From Shewanella algicola (lineage in GTDB: Bacteria; Pseudomonadota; Gammaproteobacteria; Enterobacterales; Shewanellaceae), in assembly GCF_014648035.1 (NCBI RefSeq), contig NZ_BMQI01000013.1, positions 1-64,000 of the forward strand: DNA of 64,000 bases, read 5' to 3'. Shown here piece after piece: positions 34,390 through 48,797 of this stretch (position 1 is the stretch's first letter; each line of letters begins with the position of its first letter). The notes under the pieces were generated by a model. That model searched no databases, was not told where the DNA came from, and saw only the letters and a list, made by a program, of their open reading frames with translations. The translations under genes were made by a program, and so were the position numbers.

Positions 34390-35451
34390 TTATTCATAGT
34401 ATGTTGTTGTTTGTAATAATATCTCACTAAAATCAAAGATTTGATCAATAGTATCTATCGGATGCCGAGTTTCATTTTTATCGACATCGAACAACCCAAG
34501 ATATTTTTGTTTGGCGTTAAAGTGTAAACGACACAATGGTTTACGGTTATTATCATCTAATAACACACCAAAATAACTCTGAGTATCTCTTGCAATAATT
34601 CTCGTTGCATCTACTTTTTGTCTTAAGATAGCTTTAACAATATTAAAACCTTCAACTTCATCATTAGTGGTAATAATTTTTGGTTTATCATCATCTTGCG
34701 TATGGAGAGTTTCTTCATCTTTTTTTGAAACTTGCTCACCACCGATTGCCGATTTCAACCTGTCATTAATACTATCACTTAGAAATTGTCTTAAAGCTTT
34801 CTTTGTAATTTCAGTAAACTGTTGCTTAACTTTAGGTGTAAGTACACCGTCATATGCTCTTGCAGCGAAAAATTTAATAAACTCTTCTTCTGGTTCTTTA
34901 AATTGTTCATTTAACAATTTTTTTATTTGATTTAAATATTTAAGTTCACCAGCGGCACTCACGATAGATTCAACATCAAATGAAGATTTAGTGAGTTTCT
35001 TAAGCTCAGGAACCAAATGATCATCAATATTTAATAAATCTAAGGTTAAAAATGGTTTTTCATCCATCTTATTAGGGGCATCAAGATCGGTAAAAAATTG
35101 GTAATCTGTGCCGTTTGTTAAAATGGCCAAACGAGAGTTTGTAACCGAAAAATACCTAAAAAGTTGTCCTGCATGTTTAATGGATAGCTTTTCACCATAT
35201 TTTTTGCATTCGATAAGAATTTGTACCTCACCATCCTTAACTAATGCATAGTCTACTTTCTCACCTTTTTTAGTGGCTATATCGGCAGTAAATTCAGGGA
35301 TTACCTCGTTGGGATTAAAAACATCATAACCTAATACTGTATGTAAAAATGGCATGATCAACGCATTTTTAGTGGCTTCTTCAGTTTGCAAACTAGCTGC
35401 TATTTCAGGAATCCTTTTTGATAAAACATCTATTCGTTCAATAAAATCCAT
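34390..35451 (-). CDS. Orphan type I restriction enzyme R N-terminal-like nuclease
   Basis: Protein of 353 aa. The first half matches the HsdR N-terminal nuclease fold, with a PD-(D/E)xK set: a Glu in TEEATKNALIMPFL, Asp in EKVDYALVKDG and Glu-x-Lys in LIECKK. FRYFSVTNSRLAILTNGTDYQFF is a usual family segment. The second half (about residues 150-353) has no helicase and ends in a small beta-rich domain. No HsdS or HsdM gene is near, so it is not part of a type I system here. Possible roles are defence or maintenance of an AT-rich island. Function is unproven. Confidence 0.72.
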   Translation of the reverse strand: MDFIERIDVLSKRIPEIAASLQTEEATKNALIMPFLHTVLGYDVFNPNEVIPEFTADIATKKGEKVDYALVKDGEVQILIECKKYGEKLSIKHAGQLFRYFSVTNSRLAILTNGTDYQFFTDLDAPNKMDEKPFLTLDLLNIDDHLVPELKKLTKSSFDVESIVSAAGELKYLNQIKKLLNEQFKEPEEEFIKFFAARAYDGVLTPKVKQQFTEITKKALRQFLSDSINDRLKSAIGGEQVSKKDEETLHTQDDDKPKIITTNDEVEGFNIVKAILRQKVDATRIIARDTQSYFGVLLDDNNRKPLCRLHFNAKQKYLGLFDVDKNETRHPIDTIDQIFDFSEILLQTTTYYE

Positions 35452-35550
35452 CTCATCGACCTCGTGTTAATGATTAATGTCACTCCAATTTCAAGTTAGC
35501 AGATAAAAACCAAATACCATAATATTTTATTGAGCATTTTACAAACAACA

Positions 35551-35576
35551 AAAAAGGCTTCCACAAGAAGCCTTTT
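35551..35576 (-). terminator. Terminator of glmS
   Basis: Stem AAAAGGCTTC / GAAGCCTTTT with loop CACAA, 16 bp after the glmS stop on the minus strand. Confidence 0.88.
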
Positions 35577-35592
35577 CAATAAAATCAGTAAC

Positions 35593-37422
35593 TTATTCTA
35601 CTGTGACACTTTTTGCGAGATTACGTGGTTGGTCAACATCAGTACCTTTAATTAAGGCCACATGGTATGACAATAACTGTAGTGGAATGGTATAAATCAG
35701 CGGTGCCATAAATTCATCACAATGTGGAACCTGGATGACTTTCATAGTGTCGTCTGATTCAAACTCTGCATCGACATCTGCAAAAACATACATTAACCCG
35801 CCACGAGCACGAACTTCTTCAACGTTCGATTTAAGCTTCTCGAGTAACTCATTGTTTGGTGCGACAACAATAACAGGCATGTCGGCGTCAATAAGCGCTA
35901 GCGGGCCGTGTTTTAGCTCGCCTGAAGCGTAAGCTTCTGCGTGAATGTATGAAATTTCTTTAAGCTTTAGTGCGCCTTCCATTGCAATAGGATACTGGTC
36001 GCCACGGCCTAAAAATAATGCATGCTGTTTATCTGCAAAATCTTCAGCTAATTCAGCAATGGCATCATCTAATCCTAATGCTTGTTCAACTTTGGCAGGC
36101 ATTGACAACAAGCTTTGAGTAACTGCCGCTTCCATGTCGCTAGACATGCCATTATGACGACCAATTGCCGTTGTAAGCATTAATAAACCAGCAAGCTGCA
36201 CGGTAAAGGCTTTGGTTGAAGCGACGCCAATTTCAGCACCGGCTTTCATCATATAAGCCATGTCAGATTCACGCACTAATGATGAACCAGCCGAGTTACA
36301 GATGGTTAATGTTGCTTTGTAGCCCATATCTTTGGCTAAGCGCATTGCCGCTAATGTGTCGGCAGTTTCACCAGACTGTGAAATAGTCACTAATAGACTA
36401 TTTGGGAATAAGTGCGATTTGCGGTAGCGAAACTCTGATGCAATTTCAACGTTACACGATACGCCAGCCCAATCTTCTAACCAGTAACGCGCAGCCATAC
36501 CAGCATGGTAACTGGTACCACAAGCGATAATTTGCACATGTTTAATGTCTTTTAATAATTCAGAAGCTTTTTCGCCAAAGGCTGAATCAAGCACTTTACC
36601 GCCCGCAATGCGACCTTCTAAGGTATGTGCTATAGCAGTAGGTTGCTCATAGATTTCTTTAAGCATGTAATGACGGTACTCACCTTTATCACCAGCATCA
36701 TGAGTAACGTCAGATTCTTTCACTTCACGCTTAACGGTGTTGCCATTTACATCAAAAATGTTAACGTCGCGTCGAGTGACCTCTGCTACATCGCCTTCTT
36801 CTAAAAAGGCAAAAGAGCGGGTAACAGGTAATAACGCTAGCTGATCAGAGGCAACAAAGTTTTCACCTAAACCAAAACCAATTACTAACGGGCTGCCACT
36901 GCGAGCTACAACCATACGTTCGCTATCACGACGGTCAATAACTACAGTGCCGTAAGCACCTTCTAGCTGTTTAACCGTGGCTTGAACTGCAGCCAATAAA
37001 TTACCTGCCGCTTTAAGCTCATGATGAACAAGGTGACAAATCACCTCTGTGTCGGTATCTGATGAAAAGACATAACCTAAATCTTTAAGCATCTCACGCA
37101 ATTTGTTGTGATTTTCAATAATACCGTTGTGTACAACCGCAATATCATTTTCTGATAAATGTGGGTGCGCATTACGCTCGCTTGGTTCACCATGGGTAGC
37201 CCAGCGGGTATGCGCAATACCGGTTCCACCAGCCAGAGGCGCTGCGTCTAACGCTGATGACAATTCTTGTACTTTGCCTAAACGACGGGTACGGCTTAAT
37301 TCACCTTGGTTAATCACTGCAACACCAGCAGAGTCATAACCACGATATTCAAGACGACGAAGGCCTTCTACTAAAATTTCTGCAACATCCCTTTGCGCAA
37401 CAGCGCCTACGATTCCACACAT
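35593..37422 (-). CDS. glmS: Glutamine--fructose-6-phosphate aminotransferase
   Basis: Enzyme of 609 aa making glucosamine 6-phosphate from fructose 6-phosphate and glutamine. It starts [10 protein letters not shown], with Cys2 as the glutaminase nucleophile. The glutaminase domain has [18 protein letters not shown]. Two SIS sugar-isomerase domains follow with CGTSYHAG and SQSGETADT. The C-terminus [15 protein letters not shown] is typical. It is 29 bp downstream of the DeoR-type regulator, likely in one operon. No glmS ribozyme is seen or expected in this lineage. Confidence 0.98.
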   Translation of the reverse strand: MCGIVGAVAQRDVAEILVEGLRRLEYRGYDSAGVAVINQGELSRTRRLGKVQELSSALDAAPLAGGTGIAHTRWATHGEPSERNAHPHLSENDIAVVHNGIIENHNKLREMLKDLGYVFSSDTDTEVICHLVHHELKAAGNLLAAVQATVKQLEGAYGTVVIDRRDSERMVVARSGSPLVIGFGLGENFVASDQLALLPVTRSFAFLEEGDVAEVTRRDVNIFDVNGNTVKREVKESDVTHDAGDKGEYRHYMLKEIYEQPTAIAHTLEGRIAGGKVLDSAFGEKASELLKDIKHVQIIACGTSYHAGMAARYWLEDWAGVSCNVEIASEFRYRKSHLFPNSLLVTISQSGETADTLAAMRLAKDMGYKATLTICNSAGSSLVRESDMAYMMKAGAEIGVASTKAFTVQLAGLLMLTTAIGRHNGMSSDMEAAVTQSLLSMPAKVEQALGLDDAIAELAEDFADKQHALFLGRGDQYPIAMEGALKLKEISYIHAEAYASGELKHGPLALIDADMPVIVVAPNNELLEKLKSNVEEVRARGGLMYVFADVDAEFESDDTMKVIQVPHCDEFMAPLIYTIPLQLLSYHVALIKGTDVDQPRNLAKSVTVE

Positions 37423-37451
37423 GTTATTTTCCTTTACTGTATCAATTTAAT

Positions 37452-38222
37452 TTAGTTGGCATATGGCGCAAGTATGACTTTAACGCCATGTGCTGAAATG
37501 GTTTCTACTGCTTGGGGGCTGACGTTGTCGTCGGTGACTAATACATCAATCACTGTCCACGGCAACTCTAGATTGGGGATCCGCCGGCCTATCTTGGTCG
37601 ACTCTAATAACACCACTACCTCTCGTGACATTTCGGCCATCACTTTACTGAGACCGGTGAGTTCATTAAATGTGGTGGTACCCCGCGCAAGATCGATGCC
37701 GTCTGCACCTATAAATAGTTGGTCGAAGTTATATGATCGCAATACTTGTTCTGCTACCTGGCCCTGAAAAGACTCTGAATGTGGATCCCAGGTGCCACCG
37801 GTCATCAATAATGTCGGCTCATTTTCAAGCTCATGAATCGCGTTTGCCAGTTGCAATGAATTTGTCATCACCACTAAGCCACGTTTATCGTTAAGTTGTT
37901 GCACAATCCCTGACGTGGTGCTGCCACTGTCAATTATGATTCGGTTATGATCGCGAATAAGCTCTGCCGCTTTTGTGGCAATAGCTTGTTTGTTTAATGA
38001 CAATGACTCATTGGTTATTTGTGTCATTTCTTGCGGTAGCTGGACTGCACCGCCATAGCGACGTAACAATAATCCGTGCGTTTCTAGCATGGCTAAATCT
38101 TTGCGGATAGTAACTTCTGAGGTTGCGAACAAACTGGCCAGTTCATCGACACTGACTTCACCTTGGTCGTTAACCAATTTAATGATCGAATGGCGACGTT
38201 GTTGAGTATTACGTTTGGTCAT
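37452..38222 (-). CDS. glmR: DeoR-family regulator of glmS
   Basis: Protein of 256 aa. The N-terminal DeoR helix-turn-helix is in RRHSIIKLVNDQGEVSVDELASLFATSEVTIRKDLAMLE. The sensor domain has DSGSTTSGIVQQL and LFIGADGID, a phosphosugar-binding fold. It lies between glmU and glmS, the position of the glm regulator in related gammaproteobacteria. It is therefore probably a glucosamine- or glucosamine-6-phosphate-responsive controller of amino-sugar synthesis. Operon with glmS (29 bp). Confidence 0.82.
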   Translation of the reverse strand: MTKRNTQQRRHSIIKLVNDQGEVSVDELASLFATSEVTIRKDLAMLETHGLLLRRYGGAVQLPQEMTQITNESLSLNKQAIATKAAELIRDHNRIIIDSGSTTSGIVQQLNDKRGLVVMTNSLQLANAIHELENEPTLLMTGGTWDPHSESFQGQVAEQVLRSYNFDQLFIGADGIDLARGTTTFNELTGLSKVMAEMSREVVVLLESTKIGRRIPNLELPWTVIDVLVTDDNVSPQAVETISAHGVKVILAPYAN

Positions 38223-38323
38223 TTGATTAAAAATCTATCACATAAGTTTCGAAGCGAAAGATATTTTAGCAGCAAATGAAACTTTATCTAGATCTGAATC
38301 ATTAAAATTGAAATAAAAGTACA

Positions 38324-38352
38324 AAAAAACCTCTGTTGTTAGCAGAGGTTTT
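38324..38352 (-). terminator. Terminator of glmU
   Basis: Stem AAAACCTCTG / CAGAGGTTTT with a seven-base loop, 31 bp past the glmU stop. Confidence 0.85.
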
Positions 38353-38383
38353 GACAGTAAACGCCTGTATTGAGCTTACCGTA

Positions 38384-39748
38384 TTACTTTTTAGTCTTCA
38401 CTGGGCGTTGCCAACCTGAAATATGGCGCTGCTTTACACGGGTAATAACTAATTCATCTTCTGCTACGTCTTTAGTGATCGTAGAGCCGGCACCTAAGGT
38501 AGCGTTTTTGCCGATTGTCACAGGGGCAACTAATTGAGTGTCACTTCCTACAAAGACGCCGTCTTCGATGGTGGTAATAAACTTATTGGCTCCGTCGTAG
38601 TTACAAGTAATGGTCCCTGCGCCAATATTAACACCAGCACCAATAACCGCATCACCTATGTAACTCAAATGACCCGCTTTAGACCCTTCGCCTAAAACCG
38701 CCTTTTTAATTTCAACAAAATTACCAATGTGCGCATCTTGCTTCAGTTCAGCGCCAGGGCGTAATCGTGCAAACGGCCCTGCACTTGCTGCTTGACCAAG
38801 CTTTGCCCCTTCAACAATGCTATAAGGTTTAATTACAGCGTTGTCGGCAACCTCGCAATCAATCAAAATAGCACCAGCACCAATCGTGACGTTATTACCT
38901 AATATCACTTTACCCTGGAAGATGACATTGATATCTATCATCACATCCATACCCACGTTGACATCACCACGAATATCGATACGAGCAGGGTCACGTAAAT
39001 TGGCACCTTCTAACATGAGTTTTTCGGCGGCGCGAGCTTGGTAAGCACGTTCCAATTGTGCTAATTGCACACGATTATTTGCACCTTCAACTTCAATGGC
39101 AGACTGGGGTTGTGACGTGGTTATCGCGACATCATCAGCATGTGCCATAGCAATAATGTCTGTTAAATAGTATTCGCCTTGAGCATTGTTGTTAGATAAT
39201 CGATTTAACCACGCTTTTAATTGCTTGCCGGGTACCGCCATGATGCCGGTGTTAACTTCAGTGATTTTTAATTGGTCTGCATTAGCATCTTTTTGCTCAA
39301 CGATACCGACCACTTTACCGAACTCTCTCACTATACGGCCATAGCCTGTTGGGTTAGCAAGATTAACGGTTAAAATCGCGAGGCCATTTTTTTCACGTGC
39401 GGCAAGCAAGCTTTCGAGTGTCGATTGTTGAATTAGCGGTACATCACCGTAGAGGATCAGCACGGTATCGTCGTCGCTAATATTAGGGTTGGCTTGTGCT
39501 ACCGCATGCCCAGTACCAAGCTGCTCGGCTTGCAACACCCAATTTAATGTTTGCTCACCTAATGCCGCTTGTAGCTTATCTGCACCATAGCCATACACCA
39601 ATTGAATCGCTTGTGAACCTAATGAGTTAGCGGTGTCGATAACATGCTGAACCATACTTTTATGGGCTATTGGATGCAGAACTTTAGGCAAATCTGAGCG
39701 CATGCGAGTTCCTTTGCCTGCAGCTAAGATGACAACATTTAACGACAT
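38384..39748 (-). CDS. glmU: Bifunctional UDP-N-acetylglucosamine pyrophosphorylase / glucosamine-1-phosphate acetyltransferase
   Basis: Enzyme of 454 aa. The N-terminal uridylyltransferase domain starts [14 protein letters not shown] and has [11 protein letters not shown]. The left-handed beta-helix acetyltransferase domain begins about residue 250 and includes [10 protein letters not shown] and NYDGANK. The start at 39748 has AAGGGA six bases upstream and gives the E. coli-like N-terminus; an ATG five codons earlier lies in that ribosome-binding site. It follows atpC with about 150 bp and a terminator between. Confidence 0.97.
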   Translation of the reverse strand: MSLNVVILAAGKGTRMRSDLPKVLHPIAHKSMVQHVIDTANSLGSQAIQLVYGYGADKLQAALGEQTLNWVLQAEQLGTGHAVAQANPNISDDDTVLILYGDVPLIQQSTLESLLAAREKNGLAILTVNLANPTGYGRIVREFGKVVGIVEQKDANADQLKITEVNTGIMAVPGKQLKAWLNRLSNNNAQGEYYLTDIIAMAHADDVAITTSQPQSAIEVEGANNRVQLAQLERAYQARAAEKLMLEGANLRDPARIDIRGDVNVGMDVMIDINVIFQGKVILGNNVTIGAGAILIDCEVADNAVIKPYSIVEGAKLGQAASAGPFARLRPGAELKQDAHIGNFVEIKKAVLGEGSKAGHLSYIGDAVIGAGVNIGAGTITCNYDGANKFITTIEDGVFVGSDTQLVAPVTIGKNATLGAGSTITKDVAEDELVITRVKQRHISGWQRPVKTKK

Positions 39749-39853
39749 AATTGATCCCTTCAAACAACATTAATTCTAATTGGCGCCATTTTAGCTTAAT
39801 CTCATTACAAATGGAAAAGCTCACGTTATTGTATTTATGTATCAAACGGCAAT

Positions 39854-39884
39854 AAAAAAGACGACTCATAATGAGTCGCCTTTT
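39854..39884 (-). terminator. Terminator of the atp operon
   Basis: Stem CGACTCAT / ATGAGTCG, extended by A- and T-runs on either side, immediately after atpC. Confidence 0.88.
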
Positions 39885-39902
39885 CAGCGTCAAATAATCA
39901 GA

Positions 39903-40334
39903 TTATCTGGTGATATTTTTCTTGATGGTTTCAACTACTTTCAATTGAGCCAAAGACTTGGCCAATTCAATAGTAGCAGCTTCATAATTGAAGTCGGCGC
40001 CAGCATTAGCAATAGCTTGCTCTGCACGTTCCTTCGCTTCTAAAGCGGCTTTTTCATCAATATCATCGGCACGTAATGCTACATCAGCAAGCACTGATAT
40101 TGCAGTAGGTTGTACTTCCAGTAAACCACCTGAAAGATACAACACTTCTTCACTACCATCTTGCTTGATAAAGCGCGCCATACCAGGCTTGATTTTTGTT
40201 AGTAGAGCAACGTGGTTAGGCATAATACCTAACTCACCTTCAGCGCCGTTCACTTCAAAAAAGCTCACTTCGCCGTGGTAGATGCTGTCTTCTGCACTAA
40301 CAATATCAAGTTGGACTGTTTTGGCTGCCATCAA
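39903..40334 (-). CDS. atpC: ATP synthase F1 epsilon subunit
   Basis: Protein of 143 aa. N-terminal beta-barrel ([36 protein letters not shown]) and C-terminal two-helix hairpin with [15 protein letters not shown]. Part of the central stalk and an inhibitor of ATP hydrolysis. Last gene of the atp operon, 33 bp after atpD. Confidence 0.97.
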   Translation of the reverse strand: MMAAKTVQLDIVSAEDSIYHGEVSFFEVNGAEGELGIMPNHVALLTKIKPGMARFIKQDGSEEVLYLSGGLLEVQPTAISVLADVALRADDIDEKAALEAKERAEQAIANAGADFNYEAATIELAKSLAQLKVVETIKKNITR

Positions 40335-40367
40335 GTTCTCCTTAAAGAACTAAGCTTTACGGCCTAG

Positions 40368-42654
<2,287 letters not shown>

Positions 42655-42707
42655 CTCTACTCTCCAATCTGGGACCTGAGGTGCCTAATGACACCTCTTG
42701 TTCATTA

Positions 42708-44249
42708 TTACCAGGTTTGGGTTTCAATGAACTTGTCCATGCCTGCCTTTAACTCACCTTCGATATCAGCGTTATAATCGCCAGTAGCGTTGATGGTTTT
42801 GATTAGGTCAGCATGTTGACTGTTCATGTATGAAAGCAGAGCGGCTTCGAAGCGACCGATTTCATTTAAAGCAACACCTTTAAGGTAGCCTTTTTCAGCT
42901 GCGAAAATAGACACAGCCTGGGCAGCAATGCTCATAGGAGCATATTGCTTTTGCTTCATTAATTCGGTTACACGCTCACCATGCTCAAGTTGAGCACGAG
43001 TTGCATCATCTAAATCAGACGCAAACTGTGAGAACGCTGCAAGCTCTCGATACTGTGCAAGTGCAGTACGGATACCGCCAGACAGTTTCTTGATGATCTT
43101 AGTCTGCGCTGCACCACCAACACGAGAAACAGAAATACCTGGGTTAACTGCTGGACGTAAGCCCGAGTTAAACAAGTCAGTCTCAAGGAAGATCTGACCA
43201 TCTGTAATAGAAATTACGTTGGTCGGTACGAACGCTGATACGTCACCAGCTTGGGTTTCAATAATAGGTAACGCGGTTAACGAACCGGTTTGACCTGTTA
43301 CTGCACCGTTTGTGAACTTTTCTACATAGTTCACGTTTACGCGTGATGCACGCTCTAATAAACGCGAGTGTAGATAGAATACGTCACCTGGGTATGCTTC
43401 ACGTCCTGGTGGACGCTTCAATAGCAATGAAATTTGACGGTAAGCAACTGCTTGCTTAGACAAATCATCATATACGATTAAAGAATCTTCACCGCGATCA
43501 CGGAAGTATTCACCCATAGAACAACCAGAATATGGCGCTAAGAATTGCAGAGCGGCAGCTTCAGAAGCTGATGCTACTACAACGATAGTGTTAGCAAGTG
43601 CACCATGTTCTTCAAGTTTGCGTACTACGTTAGCGATGGTAGAAGCTTTCTGACCAACAGCAACATAGACACACTTAATACCTGAATCTTTCTGGTTGAT
43701 AATTGCATCGATAGCCATCGCTGTTTTACCAGTCTGACGGTCACCAATGATCAATTCACGTTGGCCACGACCGATTGGGATCATGGCATCAACAGCTTTA
43801 TAACCAGTTTGGATTGGTTGATCTACTGATTTACGCTCAATAACACCAGGGGCAATAACTTCAACAGGAGAGAAACCATCGTTGTCGATAGGTCCTTTAC
43901 CGTCGATTGGCTCACCAAGGGTGTTAACAACACGACCAAGTAGTCCACGACCAACTGGTACTTCAAGAATACGACCAGTGGTTCTAACTTTTGCGCCTTC
44001 TGCTAAATTAGCATAAGGGCCCATTACTACGGCGCCTACAGAATCACGTTCTAAGTTCAACGCGATTGCAAAACGGCCACCAGGCAGTTCGATCATTTCA
44101 CCTTGCATTACATCGGCAAGGCCGTTAATGCGAATGATGCCGTCACTTACTGCAACGATAGTACCTTCGTTGCGAGCTTCACTAACGACGTCGAACTGCT
44201 CGATCCGCTGCTTAATCAGATCGCTGATTTCAGTGGAATTCAGTTGCAT
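42708..44249 (-). CDS. atpA: ATP synthase F1 alpha subunit
   Basis: Non-catalytic nucleotide-binding subunit of 513 aa, the same length as E. coli AtpA. Starts [19 protein letters not shown]. The P-loop is GDRQTGKTA, followed by [29 protein letters not shown]. The ATG at 44249 is used; a TTG two codons upstream is too close to the GGGAG ribosome-binding site. Confidence 0.98.
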   Translation of the reverse strand: MQLNSTEISDLIKQRIEQFDVVSEARNEGTIVAVSDGIIRINGLADVMQGEMIELPGGRFAIALNLERDSVGAVVMGPYANLAEGAKVRTTGRILEVPVGRGLLGRVVNTLGEPIDGKGPIDNDGFSPVEVIAPGVIERKSVDQPIQTGYKAVDAMIPIGRGQRELIIGDRQTGKTAMAIDAIINQKDSGIKCVYVAVGQKASTIANVVRKLEEHGALANTIVVVASASEAAALQFLAPYSGCSMGEYFRDRGEDSLIVYDDLSKQAVAYRQISLLLKRPPGREAYPGDVFYLHSRLLERASRVNVNYVEKFTNGAVTGQTGSLTALPIIETQAGDVSAFVPTNVISITDGQIFLETDLFNSGLRPAVNPGISVSRVGGAAQTKIIKKLSGGIRTALAQYRELAAFSQFASDLDDATRAQLEHGERVTELMKQKQYAPMSIAAQAVSIFAAEKGYLKGVALNEIGRFEAALLSYMNSQHADLIKTINATGDYNADIEGELKAGMDKFIETQTW

Positions 44250-44263
44250 GCTCAAACTCCCAA

Positions 44264-44797
44264 TTACGACTGCAGCTTATCAGACAAGCGCGATAACTTA
44301 CCGCTTACCGAGCCATCAATGACTAGGTCGCCTGATTTAATAATCACACCGCCAATGAGCGATGCGTCGATGCTGCAATTCAGCTTAACTTTGCGTGCGA
44401 GACGTTTCTCTAGAGAAACACTAATTTGCTGCTGTTGCTCAGAGCTTAGCTCAGTAGCAGAAACCACAGTGGCTTCAACTTCTTTTGCCCACTCATTACG
44501 GTATTCAGCAAAAAGTAGCGATACTATTGGCAGTATCCCTAAACGACCGTTTTCAGCCATTACCTTTATCAGGTTCTGACCTTGCTCGTTGACTTGTTCA
44601 CCGCATACATTAATAAACAGTGAGGCAAGTTGAGTACTCGCAAGAGTACCGTTAAGCAGTGGTTTCATTGATTCGTTTTCACTTACCAATGAGGCGAAAG
44701 CTAACATTTCTGTCCAGCTATCTACTGCTTTATGTTCAACAGCAAAATCAAAAGCTGCCTTTGCGTAAGGGCGAGCGATGGTGGTTAATTCAGCCAT
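44264..44797 (-). CDS. atpH: ATP synthase F1 delta subunit
   Basis: Peripheral-stalk OSCP-like subunit of 177 aa. Six-helix N-domain ([20 protein letters not shown]) and the C-terminal signature [22 protein letters not shown] that binds subunit b. The stop is 14 bp from atpA. Confidence 0.97.
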   Translation of the reverse strand: MAELTTIARPYAKAAFDFAVEHKAVDSWTEMLAFASLVSENESMKPLLNGTLASTQLASLFINVCGEQVNEQGQNLIKVMAENGRLGILPIVSLLFAEYRNEWAKEVEATVVSATELSSEQQQQISVSLEKRLARKVKLNCSIDASLIGGVIIKSGDLVIDGSVSGKLSRLSDKLQS

Positions 44798-44811
44798 AAC
44801 TCAACTCCTTA

Positions 44812-45282
44812 TCAAATTTCAGCAACAAGTTTATTAACAATGTCACTGTGGGCGGCTGGGTCAATCGAACGTTCAAGAATCTTCTCTGCGCCTACAACGG
44901 CTAGAGTAGCAACTTGCTTACGCAAGTCATCTTTAACGCGATTACGTTCGTTTTCAATTTCTGCATTACCTTGAGCGATAATTTTAGCTCGCTCAACTTG
45001 TGCTTCAGCTTTAGCTTCGTCAACGATTTGAGCTTTACGCTTATTAGCTTGCTCAATGATCTCGTTGGCAGTTACTTTTGCTTCTTTTAGTTGCTCAGTA
45101 GCTTTAATTTGTGCTAACTCTAGATCTTTTGCTGCACGGCCGGCATCTGCCAGACCATCAGCAATTTTCTTCTGGCGTTCTTCGATGGCATTCATCAACG
45201 GAGGCCATACAAACTTCATGCAAAACCACACGAAGAGAATAAAGGCAACCGTCTGACCGAATAGGGTAGCGTTGAAATTCAC
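44812..45282 (-). CDS. atpF: ATP synthase F0 b subunit
   Basis: Peripheral stalk of 156 aa. N-terminal membrane helix ([23 protein letters not shown]) followed by a long charged coiled coil ([22 protein letters not shown]) and [24 protein letters not shown] at the end. Same length as E. coli AtpF. Confidence 0.97.
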   Translation of the reverse strand: MNFNATLFGQTVAFILFVWFCMKFVWPPLMNAIEERQKKIADGLADAGRAAKDLELAQIKATEQLKEAKVTANEIIEQANKRKAQIVDEAKAEAQVERAKIIAQGNAEIENERNRVKDDLRKQVATLAVVGAEKILERSIDPAAHSDIVNKLVAEI

Positions 45283-45319
45283 AACAGCCTCCTAGTTAGA
45301 TTAAAGACAGAAGCGTTAA

Positions 45320-45598
<279 letters not shown>

Positions 45599-45636
45599 TT
45601 ATTAATGATTTAGGTCAAAAAAATTTTCGGTTACCC

Positions 45637-46434
<798 letters not shown>

Positions 46435-46443
46435 TCATCCCAC

Positions 46444-46827
46444 TTAACTTTGCTTGAAATATAAAGGTGCTATCCAGTGCACAACTAACGCTAACGAATA
46501 ACAAGTAAAAAGCGGCATAAATCCGACTTCAATGTTGATAAACACTAACGTAAACAATGCAATGGTCAACAGCATCTTTACCGCTTCCCCCCAGTAAAAG
46601 CTTTTAACCACTTTTGCTGCTGAGCTTGCCCCACTATGTGAGAAAGCTAGGGTTGCGAATACAAAATTAGGAAGTACAGCGATAATCGCACCTGCTAATG
46701 CAGACTGACCATACTGTGCTCCCCACATTACGAAAAATAGTATTGAAATAATACTCGCAACAATCGCTTGTACCAGCACTAATTTATAGGCTGCTAACCT
46801 ACCACGACGCGCTAAAACATTACCCAA
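46444..46827 (-). CDS. atpI: ATP synthase accessory protein I
   Basis: Protein of 127 aa with four hydrophobic segments, including ALAGAIIAVLPNFVFATLAFS. It is the usual first gene of the operon and assists c-ring assembly or magnesium handling in some bacteria. The start is TTG at 46827, with GCGGAG eight bases before it. No ATG offers a better ribosome-binding site. Confidence 0.88.
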   Translation of the reverse strand: MGNVLARRGRLAAYKLVLVQAIVASIISILFFVMWGAQYGQSALAGAIIAVLPNFVFATLAFSHSGASSAAKVVKSFYWGEAVKMLLTIALFTLVFINIEVGFMPLFTCYSLALVVHWIAPLYFKQS

Positions 46828-46913
46828 CTTAATATCTCCGCATTAATGCCTTTCGCGGTCCTAATGTTAAATTTAATAGATTAAACTAGCCTTAAGATAC
46901 AAAAAGCCTGCAA

Positions 46914-46941
46914 AGTATACCTTTTCGCGCTTTGTTTGCAA
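46914..46941 (-). promoter_or_regulatory. Promoter of the atp operon
   Basis: On the minus strand TTGCAA, a 16-bp spacer and TATACT. It gives a leader of roughly 80 bases before atpI. A separate inverted repeat AGCGCTAA / TTAGCGCT (46980-47012) lies between it and parB. Confidence 0.65.
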
Positions 46942-47052
46942 CTTTGATGATAGGAAAACAACGATTTAATAAGTGAATTAGCGCTAAATATACAAAAGTA
47001 AAAATTAGCGCTGTGTCACAAAATTACTACATGAAATGGTTTAGTCGGCTTT

Positions 47053-47937
47053 TTAGCGGATTTTACTTAAAATACCGTCTAATTCAGCGAGATTTTGGTA
47101 GTTTATTACAATTTTTCCTTTGCCTTTAGTCCCATGGTTGATGGCAACTTTGGCACCGAGCCTTTCAATTAACTCTTGTTCTAAACGACTAACATCATGA
47201 TCTTTAGCATGAGTTTCGGCAACTTTAGCCGGATTTAATGCTTTATTGACTAATCGTTCAGTTTCTCGAACAGTCATTTCCTTTGACGCGACTAATCGAG
47301 CTAAATTAGTTTGCTCATCGCCCTCAATGGCCAATAATGCCCGAGCATGCCCCATGTCAATGTCACCATATTCTAACAAACGCTTAACAGGTTCGTTAAG
47401 GCTGTTTAGACGTAATAGGTTTGACACGCTAACACGAGATTTACCTACCGCATCGGCGACTTGTTGATGGGTTAATTCAAACTCTTCAAGTAAACGCTGT
47501 AACGCTATTGCTTCTTCCATTGCATTGAGATCTTCACGCTGAATATTTTCAATCAGTGCAATAGCAACAGCTGCTTCATCGGCAACCTGCTTAACAATAC
47601 AAGGGACTTTATCAAGCTTAGCGAGTTGTGCAGCACGCCAACGACGTTCACCGGCAATAATTTCATAATTACCATCTACAACTTTACGTACAACAATAGG
47701 TTGAATAACACCTTGCGAGCGGATTGATTCAGCCAGTTCTTCTAATGCTTCAGGCGACATATCTTTACGCGGTTGGTATTTACCCGGTTGGAGTTTGTCG
47801 AGATCAAGATGAATAAGGTCGCCTGCGGTGGCTAATGACTGAGTTTCTTCAGTTTGCTCGCTTTTACGAGTGGCCGCATTACTGTGGCTTAATAAGGCAT
47901 CCAGGCCTTTACCTAAACCGCGTTTTTTTAACGTCAT
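47053..47937 (-). CDS. parB: Chromosome-partitioning protein ParB
   Basis: CTPase DNA-binding protein of 294 aa. N-terminal LKKRGLGKGLDALL, ParB box with LQPGKYQPRKDM and ENIQREDLNAMEEA, the CTP motif GERRWRAA, and a central helix-turn-helix (THQQVADAVGKSRVSVSNLLRLN) that reads parS. C-terminal dimerisation domain. Nine bp after parA. No parS palindrome was noticed in the window. Confidence 0.97.
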   Translation of the reverse strand: MTLKKRGLGKGLDALLSHSNAATRKSEQTEETQSLATAGDLIHLDLDKLQPGKYQPRKDMSPEALEELAESIRSQGVIQPIVVRKVVDGNYEIIAGERRWRAAQLAKLDKVPCIVKQVADEAAVAIALIENIQREDLNAMEEAIALQRLLEEFELTHQQVADAVGKSRVSVSNLLRLNSLNEPVKRLLEYGDIDMGHARALLAIEGDEQTNLARLVASKEMTVRETERLVNKALNPAKVAETHAKDHDVSRLEQELIERLGAKVAINHGTKGKGKIVINYQNLAELDGILSKIR

Positions 47938-47946
47938 TTTTATGTC

Positions 47947-48735
47947 CTACGCTTGTTTGGGTTGTGTCTGCTGCTCTGCACGACGAATAATTTCACCTGC
48001 TAGGGCTAAATAAGCTTTAGCACCTGCACTTGATTTATCGTAATACATGGCAGGCGCACCAAAACTAGGTGCTTCCGCTAAACGAATGTTTCTTGGAATG
48101 ACAGTTCGATAAACCTTATCACCAAAATGTTGTTTTAGCTGATCTGACACATCATTTGATAATCGATTACGCGGGTCGTACATGGTGCGCAATATACCTT
48201 CGATAGTTAATGTTGGGTTTACCATTGCACAGAGCTTGGTAATGGTATCTATCAACGCTGTCAGACCTTCTAATGCATAGTATTCACACTGCATTGGCAC
48301 CAAAACAGAATCAGCTGCAGACATGGCATTAACCGTTAACATATTTAATGAAGGTGGGCAGTCAATAAAGATGTAATCGTAGTCGTCTCTGATTGGCGCA
48401 AGTGCATTACGTAATCGGATCTCACGCGCAAAAAACTCCATCAGTTTAATTTCAGCAGCGGTTACATCACCATTACCGGCGATCAGATCAAATTTACCCA
48501 CGGTATTTTTAATCACAATATCTGCAAAAGGCTTTTCTTCTACCAGTAATTCGTAGGCGGTATTGTCAACATCGTATTTGTCGACACCACTGCCCATGGT
48601 TGCATTGCCTTGAGGATCTAGGTCGATCAACAACACTTTACGCTTTGTGGCGGCAAGTGATGCGGCTAAATTTACGCAAGTTGTTGTTTTTCCTACGCCA
48701 CCTTTTTGGTTGGCTACGGCAATAATTTTACCCAC
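47947..48735 (-). CDS. parA: Chromosome-partitioning ATPase ParA (Soj)
   Basis: Walker-type ATPase of 262 aa. Deviant Walker A is [18 protein letters not shown], Walker A' [13 protein letters not shown], and Walker [19 protein letters not shown]. No N-terminal helix-turn-helix, as in chromosomal ParA. The start is GTG at 48735 with AGGATGA upstream. Operon with parB. Confidence 0.97.
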   Translation of the reverse strand: MGKIIAVANQKGGVGKTTTCVNLAASLAATKRKVLLIDLDPQGNATMGSGVDKYDVDNTAYELLVEEKPFADIVIKNTVGKFDLIAGNGDVTAAEIKLMEFFAREIRLRNALAPIRDDYDYIFIDCPPSLNMLTVNAMSAADSVLVPMQCEYYALEGLTALIDTITKLCAMVNPTLTIEGILRTMYDPRNRLSNDVSDQLKQHFGDKVYRTVIPRNIRLAEAPSFGAPAMYYDKSSAGAKAYLALAGEIIRRAEQQTQPKQA

Positions 48736-48797
48736 TATGTCATCCTGTCTTTAAATTATTGATGTCCGGTTAGATTAATTAGCGAAAGAAATGCGCT

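Noticed and set aside
34390..35451. Complete type I restriction system
   Set aside because: There is no methylase, specificity or helicase gene in the neighbourhood, so the protein is described only as an orphan nuclease.
35593..37452. glmS ribozyme upstream of glmS
   Set aside because: Only 29 bp separate glmR and glmS, too short for the ribozyme, and it is not known from this lineage.
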